Counted from the first letter of the stretch, positions 11,167 through 23,870 are shown. The stretch is 64,000 bases of DNA from Amphibalanus amphitrite (GCF_019059575.1 NW_024881839.1:218501-282500); one strand, 5' to 3'. Program-made: numbers and translations. Notes: a model not told the origin generated them from the sequence alone.

Positions 11167-11687
11167 TTAAAGGAAGACTGCCACCTTCAAAAAGTTTTCT
11201 CAGATCGGCCTATGATTTATTCCCTGGATAAAACAAAATTTTAGAATTCACCTGACAAAGTATCATCACGTGAATCGCGAAAAAATTATCGATTATCATA
11301 CAATTATCAATCGGTTAATGTCTGGCGACAATGTTTACACATCACTAGACTTCAAGGTCATAAGATTATTACATTTTATTTGAAAAAGTAAGGTATTTTA
11401 TGATTTACTAATATATGATTTCATAAGAAATTGGCCATGTTTAATTTATTTTGCATTTAACTTCGTAAAACATTTAAAAATCATGGCTCATTTGGAATGG
11501 GTCTGGCCCATGTTAAACCCCATTTCCCACACTTTTTTGGAAAAAATGAACTACTGAATATATAAGTTTAACTTTTATTTTGACACTCCAAAATTCTTCT
11601 CTGATCTCGAAACAATCAAAGTTTTGACATATATTTGCCAAAAGATAAGAAAATTCATGTTTCAAAGTTATCGATAAACAGTAGAGA

Positions 11688-13720
11688 CATGGGTGGAGAA
11701 CCTGCCCCGGCCACCCCGGCCGTGGCCGGGGTAACTTTCAGCCTACCCCGGCGCGGCCGGGGTAACTTTTCTACTCTTGTAAATCCTAAAAGCTGTCCCC
11801 ATACGAGAAAAGAAAACTCACGCTCTTCGAATGTTGACTTCCATGGGCGTAATATTGCAAATCAGGTAGGTATTTACCATTTACTTAACTTGCCATAATC
11901 TCCAACCCTAAGACCCGCGTGTGGTCGCCAATGCCAAGATTGCTTTCACATCCTGTTCAGTTTCGAAATTTTGGCGCGCCTTCGGCGCACTTTTTCAAAA
12001 CTACTGCTTGACCTCATTGCCTTCAACTGACCTGCCACCAACCGCAACCACACCCGTTTATGAGCGTACCCGTCAGGGTGCTCATAAACACCGAGCGGCC
12101 ATCATGCTTCGAACTCGGACTGTTGTAACCGGGCCGCGTGCTCTCGCCACGCGGAATCCAACGCTCTAGCAACTGAGCTACGAGACCGGGACCGGTCGAT
12201 ATTCCTGGATCGACTCCCTGTTTGTATTATAAGAGCCGCCCAACATTGAAAAAGGCTACGCCCGTGGATGTCAGTGACCTATTTTAGTGCTTTGCTTGGT
12301 TCGATCTGTCAATTTCTCTGTAAAGCTTCTACTATGGTGAGTTGTCTTTTTGTAGCTATTTTGAGACACAATAAAAAGCTGAAAACGCAACATTTAGGTA
12401 CTCAAAATGGCATATGGTTTGGTTTGGGTTCGGTGTGAAATTGGAAGTTTAACCCTCGCCCTGGCAGGGCATTTTTCATAACACGGCTTGGCAGGGAGGG
12501 GTCGATGCGACCCCCCCCCCTCGCGATTGGCTCCTATGGCACCTAGAAACACCAAATTTGGTAGGTAGGTGGGCCCCCTGGAGTTCTCGCCCCTGTGCAA
12601 ATTTGGTTGCTCTAGGTCAATATTTAGGGGGGTTTTGGGGGGTATAAATGTAAAAATTTCGCTAAAAACAGGTCAAACGTTTTTCGCTTATAACTTTTGA
12701 TCTAATTAAGATAGAGCAAAAAAAAAAGCACCAGTGAACTCAGCACGTCAAGGCGCGTCGAATGATATACTTTTTAGCTTGCTTAAGTGTACTTAAAGTT
12801 TTTCTTAAATTTTAAGTAAACTTAAAATTATTAATTAAGTTCAAGTTAACCAAATTGCATCATATCGCATATCATTCGATTCCGCTGATCACCAGGAACA
12901 CAATGATACCATTTTTTAAGCTCTAGCGTCATTATGTGCCAAGTTATTGGCAAAAACGTCATTTGACCTCAGTTGACCTAATTTGACCTGACCCATGGAT
13001 AAGTACACCAAACAACGAAGCACCTAGTGACCTGCTGTTAATTACTATGGATTTAAAGCACAAAAGTGATAGAAAGAAGTAGATATCTCCAGTATTTTCG
13101 GAATTTAGTATTTTCCCATAGGCTTAACATTACGACGTAATGACCTCTAAATGACCTCAGGTCAGTGACCTAAAAAACCCCGAACTATATGTTATACAAC
13201 TCGGTGAACTTAGCACATCCTGAAAGTTTGAAGGAAATCAGTCCAAAACTGTGAGTTGGACAGGTGCAAAAAGAAAATTGAAATTTGACCATGACCTTGT
13301 ACCGGTTTTTCTGACCTGGTGACCTGACCCAAGGTCACCCGGACCTGAAATTTTCAGGTCATATGTAAAAAGGTTGCCCCATAGGCTGTGCCAAATTTGG
13401 CGGCCTGCGCGCCGCCGTTTTTACGCTATCTTCGAAAAACCTTAGGGGGGGTCGCATCGACCCCCCCCCCCCCTGCCAGGGCGAGGGTTAAGTAAAAAGA
13501 AATAATAATTTAAAAGGAAATTGCCTTTTCGATCATTCCAAAAATGTTATGAATAATACGGTGTCGGATACAACGCTCATCCTTGAGCAAACACAGCATC
13601 CTATTCCATGCGTCAGAATAGGGGTTTGATGATGACCGTTGAGAACAACGTGAGTATATCGTCTTCCCGCGACTATCGGTCGCCGGCCGGGGTAACTTTT
13701 TCAAACATTCTCCACCCATG
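11688..13720. mobile_element. Non-autonomous hAT-type element copy A, carrying a nested insertion
   Basis: Terminal inverted repeats CATGGGTGGAGAA ... TTCTCCACCCATG bound a 2,033-bp unit flanked by a perfect 8-bp target-site duplication, AGTAGAGA, at 11,680-11,687 and 13,721-13,728. An 8-bp duplication and CA...TG ends are typical of the hAT superfamily. No transposase frame is present. The interior contains GC-rich palindromes (CCGGCCGTGGCCGG region near both ends), a tRNA-like segment and a 1,035-bp TTAA element. Removing that insert and one TTAA gives about 994 bp, the size of copy B at 31,273. It lies in intron 2 of the GPCR gene. Confidence 0.9.
12453..13487. mobile_element. TTAA-flanked element nested in hAT copy A (piggyBac-type ends)
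   Basis: The 1,035-bp insert has inverted ends CCCTCGCCCTGGCAGGG and CCCTGCCAGGGCGAGGG and is flanked by TTAA at 12,449-12,452 and 13,488-13,491. The same site in copy B has a single TTAA, which proves the duplication. TTAA targets and CCY-starting ends are features of the piggyBac superfamily. The interior has poly-C/G tracts, many TGACCT/AGGTCA sequences and, near the right end, a GC palindrome (GGCCTGCGCGCCGCC). It has no coding frame, so it is a MITE-like passenger. Confidence 0.9.
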
Positions 13721-15080
13721 AGTAGAGATGTCGGTTTTCTTGGACTAAAAAAATGGCATCAAACTGAACTTTGGTCTCCGATTTCTCGCAAACGGGTTCG
13801 AATTTCGGAAAACCGACTTCAGTCTGGGACATAGGTGGCTCAGCTCTAGTGAAAACCGTTTTGTGAAAAAAAGGTGGCAGTCTACCTTTAAAGAAGAAGA
13901 AAAAACTTCCGTTTTTAGTTTTTAATATTTTATTTTGGTATGGTTCGTACTTCGTACTCAAACAACACAGGCGTGTGTATTTTGGGCTGTGCCGAGTAAC
14001 TGTATAAAAATCCGGCTCATCATTGTGTCATTGCAAATAATAGCAATTTTTATTTGCTCACCCATAAATAAACATGAATAACTGGTGTACTAGTAACATG
14101 CTTGGAATTTCTCCAATGTGTTCCTATGCCTCTGTTCCATTTTCAGTAATTCGAGTTCTCTGCGTAATTTATGTATCTTGTCAGCGCAGATAATTACAGT
14201 TAATTACGTGTCTATCGGGAGAGGAGACACTCGTCCCTGAGCGGATGCATACTAATGTGTGTCGTCCGACACATGTTGTGAGTCGCTGGGAAGAACCCCC
14301 GGAGTGTCGACAAATGGTTGGGTGGCTCATTTTCGTCTCACTCGGATCCGGGAGACTCGGAGGTCTTTATTTACCACGTCGTCTTGTTCCGGTCGATGTA
14401 TCGAACTAGCGTAACAAGCTGGTTTTTAGCAAGCCGCCTTCTTTGAAAATGCATGGCACTTGAAATGGTCGGTCGTTACCTACATGTGAACATGTAGGAA
14501 ACATTTCAGCTCCCTAGATCACATGCATTATGCAATATGCATGCGTACATAAATGTAGACTAGATCAATGGTGTCCGACTGGAAGTACCTACCTGGCCAT
14601 TTTTGTGATGAATAAAATCACAGAGCCCTTCCCAATACATCAAAGTCGGGGAAATTTTGAAATACAATATTGCTGCACCAGATGCATTCTTTTATCACAA
14701 CGGATCTATATCAAATTTAAGCAAAATGTATGAAGTATTTGCCACTCTTTGGTCGTCTCTGACTTCTGAGTATGTTCTGAACAGAAACCGGATGTATTTT
14801 ATCAGCAGAAAGCCTAGTTTGAGACAGATCTGATGCAGGCTGATCGTCTGACTCGGCGACCTGTCGTGGAGCGTGGCCGAGGGACGTACACTCGTCGTTT
14901 TTGGAACGACGCTGCTGTCACGGCATATTAGGTAACTTCGCCTCCCTTGGTGAATGAAAGTTCTGTCAAAGTTGCAACAGCAGCCTCATCAGCAATAACA
15001 GAGTCAATTTACTTAAATGAGTGGCCTAGTGTGGTGCCACATCTACGGATATATCAACGCATGATTTGTGATATATTTTA

Positions 15081-15308
15081 CTAAAGGCTCAAGCTGTCTG
15101 AATTCGTCCTGGGCCTTTTGAGAACCATGAATGAATGTCGCACATGTTGCATTGAGGTGGTTAATTTGCGGAGTCGCTTCCTCATCTTCGCAATCTCAAG
15201 TGAATCTGCAAACTCGCAAAACGCCTCGCTCGTCCGCAGAATCATATAGTCTTCAATGACGTCCAGGCCGAAGTCAAAGTAGCCACGACCGTCCTCGACA
15301 TTAGACAT
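15081..15308 (-). CDS. Small single-exon ORF inside GPCR intron 2, 75 residues, unknown
   Basis: An ATG-started frame encodes MSNVEDGRGYFDFGLDVIED, then YMILRTSEAFCEFADSLEIA, KMRKRLRKLTTSM and a C-terminus rich in Arg, Ser and Leu. Amino-acid composition (acidic start, amphipathic middle, basic end) and many G/C-ending codons look like protein-coding sequence rather than a random frame. It is not a family I recognise. It could be a small nested gene on the same strand as the receptor, an unlinked exon, or a fragment of an old retroposed gene or transposon. Confidence 0.33.
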   Translation of the reverse strand: MSNVEDGRGYFDFGLDVIEDYMILRTSEAFCEFADSLEIAKMRKRLRKLTTSMQHVRHSFMVLKRPRTNSDSLSL

Positions 15309-16874
15309 GAGCTAGACATTCGAAACCAAGTGGAGAACAAGAGTTGTGCGCCGTTACGGAGACGCAGCGACTGGTGCTCAATTCAAAGTGCGAACTCAAT
15401 CGCTGATTTCTGAGGTCAGATTAAAATGGGACCAGGTTTCGGTAATGGTCTGGGTCAAGTATACCAGCTATCAGGGCCCTATCTCTAATGGATACCAAGA
15501 AATCGCGAACAAAAACGTGTGGGGTCGGCTCCATCCCTCTCCTCTCGCCCGGAAGTGTTAATGGTTCGATATTCTCACAAAGTCCATTATTTCAAAACCA
15601 AACTCCTGAGGACGTGCTCCGAAAGACGTGACAATGCTGCTCAGCCTCGCTTCGCCACTGTCCTGCAATTTAGCTATGCGGAAAATTCGACTTCACTCTG
15701 CGGCCGGCCTGGATCCCGCCTGGCTCTGCGGCCGGTGCCGGTCTGGATCTAACCTGGCTCGGGTCTGACAGTTCCGCTCAAACACCGCTCGGCGGTCGGG
15801 CGGCCCAAACACCTCTCCACCGCGCGCGCCGCCACGCGCTGCCGCCTTTGTCCCGCCGGTCTGTTTACATTTGGGCAGTCGCCGCGACAGCTGATGAGGC
15901 TGAAGGCTAATCACCTGCCTGAAGTGAGACTTGGGGACGCTGGCTGAGCCACGGCCGACTGCCAAAAGTGCCACCAGTCACAGCTACTTAGGAGATCCAC
16001 CGGCCAAAGACCACCAGGACGCAGTCGGGTCACGGCGCGGCGGCGGCTCTCTCCCGACCGTGACGACTGATCGGGCAGAGCTGAAGAGGGCCGCCTTTCT
16101 CAGTCGGTGGCTCCTCTCGGCGCTGACCTGGCGCTGAGCCGGAGAATGGAAGCAGGGGCGATAGCAGGCCATTGTGGCGCCCGGGCCACAATCAATCGCC
16201 CGAGACAAAGATGACTGTGTGGTCGACAAGAGCCGTCAGTTTCGTCATCCGCCGAGACGCCAGGCCAGGCATAGGCTCGTGTAATCACTGTGTGCCATTT
16301 ATCATTCTTCTGTTTATTCATCGCTTCATTAAATCACTATTGGAAGTTTTCTGTCGGAAGTTATAATGCTTCATATACAACGCATAGCTTATGCATTTAT
16401 AGATGCCTTGCAAGATGAGAAACTTGCCCTTGCATTCAGACGTTCTCGATGTGATTTGTTGGTTCGTTTGTAAATGTCTGCCTGCAATGCTTGATATATA
16501 ACGGCAGATAAAACTCTTCAAAGACAAAACAAATAAACACTCAAATACCAATTACATACGCACACTACCTGATAAGTGGAGATCGGAAAGTCGAATTAAA
16601 CTGAACTCAGATATATCATATAAAGCTGGCCGCAAATGGACCTGCTCAGCTGATCGCTTCGCCCTATAGATACGCAGACATCAGTAAGCTTTACCAAATA
16701 TCAATACAATTAAAAAAACACTTAAGAAAGATCAGAGATAAGAGAGATAAGGTACAGATAAAACTGGCTATCAACCTTGCAGGATAGTTTTCACAATAAT
16801 ATACCTCATTGCTTTACGTTGCCAGTAAGTCCACAGGCCCACGTAAGCCCGCTTATTCTTATTGGATAACTCAC

Positions 16875-16987
16875 ATGTTCGTAGAAGCCCTGGAAGTAGG
16901 CGGGACAGGGCCGGGTGACCGTTGTGCCCGCCGGCGCCGGATCCCAGCACGAGATGCCGTCAAACACCCGCGGGCAGTGCAGACCCT
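16875..16987 (-). CDS. Class B GPCR, hormone-receptor domain exon (CWD motif)
   Basis: This exon is 113 nt long, with acceptor CCCACAG and donor CAT|GTGAGT. It reads (E)GLHCPRVFDGISCWDPAPAG followed by TTVTRPCPAYFQGFYEH. The spacing C-x6-7-D-G-x2-C-W-x3-P-A-G and then R-P-C-P matches the hormone receptor motif (HRM) of secretin-family receptors, whose core Trp, Pro and Gly are structural. It supplies cysteines 2, 3 and 4 of the six that form three disulfides in the extracellular ligand-binding domain. The exon completes the split codon from 18,753 and ends in phase 0, exactly what the exon at 6,173 needs. The CWD form resembles calcitonin-type receptors, but the subtype cannot be settled from this stretch. 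Confidence 0.92.
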
Positions 16988-18752
16988 CTGTGGGTGGGGG
17001 CGCCGGTCAGGACTGTCAGAAGAGTACGGGACGCTCGGAGGCGCGGCCAGGCGTCGATAACGTAAAATAAAAATGATAACATCGGTTCATACGGTTGACC
17101 TGTATTGTTTAAATTTTTCAACGTCAAAAATTGAGCTTTTGTCACCTTTCCTGGAACTGAGTTCAATGTCAGTCACCTGATGAAATTAGCCTCAAAGGAA
17201 ACAGACGACACTTCCATCGAGTTCCACGATCAAAGCCGGCACGGATAAGTCGGTGACATGGCATTTACAATTTACATAATTTTATAGAAATCAGTTACCT
17301 TTTGAACCTGGGTCCTGACTTTGACCGTACGTATATCTACACCAATTTAGTCAGTATTGGGTCCGAAAATGATATTGGTGTAATCAACAGACAACATGGC
17401 GTCTACTAGAACTTAACATAAAAATGTTCTTCCCTTGAAGGGTAACGTGCCCCCAAAAATCAAACTACATATAAGCTTCAGATGCCTCTCGATGAGCATT
17501 TCCTAAAACCGCTTTGCGCTTCTCGCAATGATGCTACAATTCGGAGATAATCTGCACTCTGCAGCCTGCTCCCCTCAGTCAGTGGCGCCTGCCTAAAGTA
17601 TCAGCTTAAAACGAATGAACGAACTTCTTCAGTGTGTTGTTTTAAACGGATGTTATCGGTCGTTTTCGGAAGTTCTGATTTTGTCATGTATAGTTCAGCA
17701 AGGAATCATGCTAGATTAAATATCCCATACAGTAGGTATACATACAGGTCGGTATAAACCAGCATAATAACTCTTATCTTTGTTCCGTGCGATAGACATG
17801 CAGCGCGATATCTAATAATGGTCTGGCCAATTCTGTCCTGCTGTCATGTTCAATGCTCATAAGCCGAACTATAAAAAGGCTCACAAAGAAACGCTTTCAC
17901 CACGATCTGGTAGCGGGGGCACGAACGCAGTGTTGAAAACCCAAAAGCGAGATCAATATCAGCCACAATTTGTAGCCAGTGTATGCTTCCTACGTCACAA
18001 ATCGCTGCAAAATAATCCACAACACATATTGCAAATGCAATGATATGACGGGCAATAATATGTCCTGAGGTCCACTGAGCATCATTTGTCATGCATTTGT
18101 CACGCGAACTATTTCGAGAGGCAGTAAGTGATCAAGTGCGCGCCATTTTAAGAACCCTGCATGATTTTATTGAAACAAATTATGCATTACATCCATAGTG
18201 GAATGTCCATCAGTGCTATTATTGGATGTTGTGCTTTTGTGCTTGGTATGCCATCAACCACACAATCGATGCAAAAGATATTGGAATGCACCAGCGCAGC
18301 GCAAGCACTTTGTCACTATTTTACAATTAGGTGACGTTGATTTTGCTTCATTTCGTTATTATTATGATTCCCATCAAAAATATGAGAACAGTTTTGTTCA
18401 GGACACTGAAAAATATCGTGACTTTTCATTACCCTTATGGAAGAGAATAAATGACTGGGATTTTTGCTATTCTCCCCCTCATTATGGGTGCTATAATGTG
18501 AACGGACCTCATCGCTAAATCAAACTCGTGTCTAGCTGACTAAATGTTTTTGGAACCAGATCTAATTGACGATGTTTTTCATAGGTTTACCATTCCTAGG
18601 TCCTCACCTGAAACTGACCTCAGGCTAATGGCATTGATATATCATTTTCATTGCGGCTCTGCGCCTGCGGCCTGTTTCTCAGTCTGCGGTTCGATGCCGG
18701 CCCTGGCCCTGTGACTGAAGGACAGACGCCGCGCCGCGCCGCCTGCACTCAC

Positions 18753-18920
18753 CGGGTTGCGGCTCCGTCAGGTTGGCCTGCAGGCAGAGTCGCTGCTGCT
18801 CCAGCAGTGTCATGTGCTGCCGCAGGGTGGCGTTCATACTGGCCGCCGGAGCCGGCGTCGCTTTGGCCGGACTCTGACCCATGGCTGCCGACCCGCCGGG
18901 CCCGCCGGGCCGCCCACTGC
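18753..18920 (-). CDS. Class B GPCR, ectodomain exon 1 of those visible
   Basis: This internal exon is 168 nt long, with a TTTCAG acceptor above 18,920 and a CCG|GTGAGT donor below 18,753. It encodes a Gly/Pro/Ala-rich stretch and then an amphipathic helix, ending MTLLEQQRLCLQANLTEPQP, with one cysteine and an NLT glycosylation sequon. In class B receptors the ectodomain opens with such a helix carrying the first of six conserved cysteines. The exon starts with two bases of a split codon and ends with one base, which joins the AG of the next exon to give Glu. An internal ATG (MGQSP) could be a start, but it would leave no signal peptide, so an upstream signal-peptide exon is expected; I did not find it. 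The assignment rests on phase and on fit with the following exons, and the N-terminal half alone is not recognisable. Confidence 0.75.
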
Positions 18921-21027
18921 CTGAAACAAACGCAGACATTGCACTGTGATCGTAGTTTAGTTCAAATAGGAGATGAGGAGATGGAAAACAACTACCTAAA
19001 AATTTGCATTTCAATGATAGTTAATAACTGTAAGTGTACAATAAGAGAATACGTAACCAATCATTTTGTGTTATTCGTAAGAACAAGGGCTCTCACTAGA
19101 ATTCGAGAATATGGTGAAGTTTTAAGCAATTCGGTAACAATTTCGGAGTTGCACACCGCAACTAACAAACACACCGCAACTAACAAACATAACAGAGAAA
19201 ACAGGTTCGTCTGCCAGTTGTGATATCACTGAACGCGTCAGCGTATCGATATCGCGGGATAAAATGTGTCCATCTCAACCCAATTGGTCGTTGTAGCAGT
19301 GATAAATGATGCTTGTCCAATGTCAATACCTACATAATCTGAGCCAGCCCACCTTGGTAATGGTCAACATGCTTAAGAGTTAAGTTTGTCCACCACTTTT
19401 CCATCTGAAGACTATCAACAAGTTGATTGTTGTGCGGACCAGTTTACAATGAAATTTGCCTCTTCGCGGAACTAATTGTCCTCGCAAGCCTAAAGTGAAG
19501 GCCGCACAAAGCATTACTAACTTTGTACGTAATCGTTGTTCTATAAGGGCTTAAGAAGAACTTTGTCAGCCGCATAATAGGGCATAAAGTTTTAATTAGT
19601 TTGAGTGCAAGAATCAACTTCAACAAAATCTAAGCGTGCTGCTGATTTTGAGACGATGTGACAGCGTATTTGATAATTATATTTCCAAACAAATTGGCCG
19701 GCGAGTTCCGGAGCTCAACACTACAAAAAGGCGAGCCATACGATCACAGACAAAGATGAGAGCGAGCCCCCAGAGCCTTTATAATCGGACACTTTCAGAA
19801 TCTCGAGTCCTCTCACCAAACACAAACAAGAAGGTGAGAGTCCTTCCAGCCACCAAACACTGGTAACTCAGCTAGATGAACATTTTGCGAACAAATGATA
19901 TCTTCAGGGATGATTATTCGCCAACTAAACATGGATAGACAATAAATAGTTCGAGTCCAACTAGTCAGTTTGTATTGAAAACTGGTAGACTCCAACAAAG
20001 TGAACTTGCCTTGATTGACGATCAATATATTTCTCTGAGTGCCTTTCCCCATATCAGTAGTCGTTGGCCAATTTCGCTAGTACGTTAACTGATCAAAGTT
20101 CAACAGCTTCCACTTCCTTTATGATGCATAGCTAGTTCCACATGGCTAAAACCACTCATGATTATATCTTTTATCCTCACGCTTTCTCCATTCACCAGTC
20201 ACTGTCTTCATTCACCACGTCGACAGAACTCTGATACGAATTTAATCACTGGTGTCACTATCAAGACACAAAATAATCACCAAGTCACACATGGGGCACT
20301 GCAGTTTTAGCACCGACTGACGGACCATGACTGGCAGACAGGACTGACAATCCTGGTCCCGACCAGCACCCCTGACCACCGGACCTGATGTGCTTATCGC
20401 TGGCCGATCAGTGTCATAACGTTTACGACATTATTGACAAAAGCACAGACAGACATATGCACACACACGCACCTTAATTACGCTTTCAACGGCATGACAT
20501 TGACCAGGCATGAACAATTTTACGATAAAAAGAAATTTACTCATTATTCAGTTTATAACACGAAGTTCCCATATTCTAAGAGACCAAGCATATCTCAGGC
20601 AGCTTTTGCCAAATTGCGTCAGGGAACTCAGATTTGCTTTTCAATAGAAAAACACAATTCTAAAGAATAGTGTTTTAACTATTGACAACAAACCTTCGGT
20701 TAATTGAATTGAACCTAATCGTTAGTCGTGACTGCTTCTTTTAAAAGTGCAGTTACACTGTAAACCAAATTGACAAGTCTTGTGTAATATAACCAATCAT
20801 CTCTTGGTATGTTTACCAACTGATACTTTTTAAACAAGCCGTTGTCTGGTGCATTGCTTGTCAGGTGACAACTACGAGTCAATAGTTACTATGCACACCA
20901 ACTTCTCAGCATCCAGACCAACTCTACATTTGTTTCAACGTTTGTTTCTTAACCAGTTTTGGAAACCTGTTGCCGCATGGTTATTTAACCGGCGCCTAAC
21001 TTGTACTGGTCAGCTGGTCAGCATACA
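18921..21027. other. Upstream of visible GPCR exons; nothing identified
   Basis: AT-rich DNA. The signal-peptide exon expected upstream of 18,920 on the minus strand was looked for here and in 24.6-31 kb without success. Confidence 0.4.
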
Positions 21028-23870
21028 CATGGTCAGCTGCGCCTGACGTCAGACTTGGCGGACCAATCAGCGGTCGCCGCCCGCCGTTAGCGGGCCCCGG
21101 CGCGGCGGTTTCAAACCAGCAGTTGTCGCGCGGCCGCCGTGCAGCCTGGAGCAGCGACGAGGGCTGTTCCAGCATTTGTGCAGTAAAAAGTGAAATCTGT
21201 GAACTGTGGTGTTCGTGCTGTGAGTGAGGCTCCCTCTGGCCTGCGGGACGCACTAATCGTGCCTATACCCGCGGTCGAGACGCCTCCCTTCCCCTGCGCG
21301 CGCAATGTAAGTGGGCCAGACCTGTGCAGTGTGCATGCACATGTGAGCAGATGTTTTGCGGTCGGTGTTTTTTTATATATAAATACATTTATTTGCCTTT
21401 AATTCAACTCTTTATATTTTTAACCTGATGGACATATATGGGCTGTAAAAGCTAATCTGGTTGGCGATCATGATTTATTCGAATTATATGCGTGATCGTG
21501 CAACTGCATGATTGTTATGCTTAATGTTCAGGAAATATTCGTCATACGGGCATGTTATACTTCTGGCTTGATGCGGTGCACAAAACCATGTTCTTCCACA
21601 TACGCAGCAGTTCTTGCTTCAAAGACTTATATGCTGACGGTGCACGATACACTGTAAACCAAATCTACAAGTTGGCTCCTTGTTACAAGTTTGGTTCCAA
21701 TTCGCATAGGCGTCACCTTGTCGATACCTTGTCGATTCACCAACCCCAGGCTTGTTGGCCAACAAACTAACAGTTTGTCTACAAGTTTGGTTCCAATTCG
21801 CATAGGCGTTACCTTGTCGATACCTTGTCGATTCACCAACCCCAGGCTTGTTGGCCAACAAACTAACAATTTGTCTACAAGTTTGGTTCCAATTCGCATA
21901 GGCGTCACCTTGTTGAGTACTAGTCTGGGCCTTGTGGACCTACCAACTTCTGGATTATAGGCATAGTCGTTTCCTTGTCGGTTCATCAATCCCTGGTTTG
22001 TTGATGAACTAGCCTAGCCTTTGACTGGGCATTGCTAGCTTACAAATTGTCAACAAGTAAGTGTACTAACACTCTGTTCGAACTTGCTCTTCCTTACAAT
22101 CGCTTTGTTTGCGTTGATACTTGATAACCTTAAGAACTTACGATTCGCGTTCGTTTTCAATTGCCACGATACTGATTCAGGAAATATTTTCTATACGGAC
22201 AGGTTATTTTTTGGCTGGAAGTGGTGCACAAAACCATGACTGGCATCAGTTATTGCTCATGCTCAAAGGCTTGCGCTGACAATAAACGAAATACTGATGG
22301 GTTATATACCTAATCAATGAATGCATACACCATTCCATTCGGAAGTTTCTGGAATCATTAGTATTTATTACGGTCACGTAATTAATAGGTACTATTGACT
22401 GGAGACAATTCCGAGTGCATATTTCCGAATGGATGTGGTAAATGCGTGAGGTAGGTATACCCAGTAGGTATACCTATCGTGCACCGTCAGCATATAAATC
22501 TTTGAAGCAAGAACTGCTGCGTATGTGGAAGAACATGGTTTTGTGCACCGCATCAAGCCAGAAGTATAACATGCCCGTATGACGAATATTTCCTGAACAT
22601 TAAGCATAGCAATCATGGCAGTTGCACCGTGCACGATCACGCAGATAATTCGAATAAATCATGATCGCCAACCAGATTAGCTTTTACAGCCCATATATGT
22701 CCATCAGTTAAGTTAAAAATACAAAGAGTTGAATGAAAGGCAAATAAATGTATTTATATATAAAAAAACACCGACCGCAAAACATCTGCTCACATGTGCA
22801 TGCACAGGTCTGGTCCATCTTACATTGCGCACGCAGGGGAATGGAGGCGTCTCGACCGCGGGTATAGGCACGATTAGTGCGTCCCGCAGGCCAGAGGGGG
22901 CCTCACTCACAGCACGAACACCACAGTTCACATATTTCACTTTTTACTGCACAAATGCTGGAACAGCCCTCGTCGCTGCTCCAGGCTGCACGGCGGCCGC
23001 GCGACAACTGCTGGTTTGAAACCGCCGCGCCGGGGCCCGCTAACGGCGGGCGGCGACCGCTGATTGGTCCGCCAAGTCTGACGTCATAGGCGCAGCTGAC
23101 CATGTGTATGCTGGTCCTCGGAATTGTCTCCAGTCAATAGTATTAATTACGTGACCGTAATAAATACTAATGATTCCAGAAACTTCCGAATGGATGTGGT
23201 GTATGCATTCATTGATTATATAACCCATCAGTTTTTCGTTTCTTGTCAGCGCAAGCCTTTGAGCAATAACTGATGCCAGTCATGGTTTTGTGCACCACTG
23301 GCAGCCAAAAAATAACCTGTCCGTATCGAAAATATTTCCTGAATCAGTATCGTGGCAATTGAAAACGAACGCGAATCGTAAGTTCTTAAGGTTATCAACG
23401 CAAACAAAGCGATTGTAAGGAAGAACAAGTTCGAACAGAGCGTTAGTACACTTACTTGTTGACAATTCGTAAGCTAGCAATGCCCAGTCAAAGGCTAGTT
23501 CATCAACAAACCAGGGGTTGGTGAACCGACAAGGAAACGACTATGCCTATCCAGAAGTTGGTAGGTCCACAAGGCCCAAACTAGTACTCAACAAGGTGAC
23601 GCCTATGCGAATTGGAACCAAACTTGTAGACAAACTGTTAGTTTGTTGGCCAACAAGCCTGGGGTTGGTGAATCGACAAGGTATCGACAAGGTGACGCCT
23701 ATGCGAATTGGAACCAAACTTGTAGACAAACCGTTAGTTTGTTGGCAAACAAGCCTGTGGTTGGTGAATCGACAAGGTATCGACAAGGTGACGCCTATGC
23801 GAATTGGAACCAAACTTGTAACAAGGAGCCAACTTGTAGATTTGGTTTACAGTGTACTTTAGTTGATTCC
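21028..23870. repeat. Compound inverted repeat, order a-b-a'-b'
   Basis: Segment a (about 21,028-21,648) returns inverted as a' (about 22,485-23,105), and segment b (about 21,650-22,410) returns inverted as b' (about 23,115-23,865). The copies are highly similar with scattered changes. The start of b holds a 96-bp tandem repeat, and a 65-bp piece (TTCAGGAAATATT ... GTGCACAAAACCATG) occurs in both a (21,529) and b (22,179), so a and b share ancestry. A stray ACTGTAAACCAAAT piece lies at 20,757. No coding frame is conserved between copies. Confidence 0.85.
21685..21915. repeat. 96-bp tandem repeat (ACAAGTTTGGTTCCAATTCG unit)
   Basis: Units start at 21,685, 21,781 and 21,877 (the last is partial). 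Each includes CGCATAGGCG, GTCGATACCTTGTCGATTC and CTTGTTGGCCAACAA, the latter a small palindrome. The same array is present inverted at about 23,596-23,820. Spacing and sequence do not fit CRISPR: the unit is repeated in full, without unique spacers. Confidence 0.88.

Larger units (their letters stand above)
6174..16874 (-). other. GPCR intron 2 (10.7 kb)
   Basis: It is bounded by the donor at 16,874 and acceptor at 6,174. Apart from the coding-like fragments at 7,114 and 15,081, the tandem repeat at 9,590, and the TTAA and hAT elements at 11.0-13.7 kb, it is anonymous. GC-rich islands at 9,390-9,580, 10,040-10,300 and 15,690-16,230 could be regulatory, but no motif is decisive. Confidence 0.7.

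Noticed and set aside
21627-21989. Regularly spaced repeats that look like an array with spacers
   Set aside because: The full 96-bp unit is repeated, with no unique spacers, and the host is an animal genome; not CRISPR.
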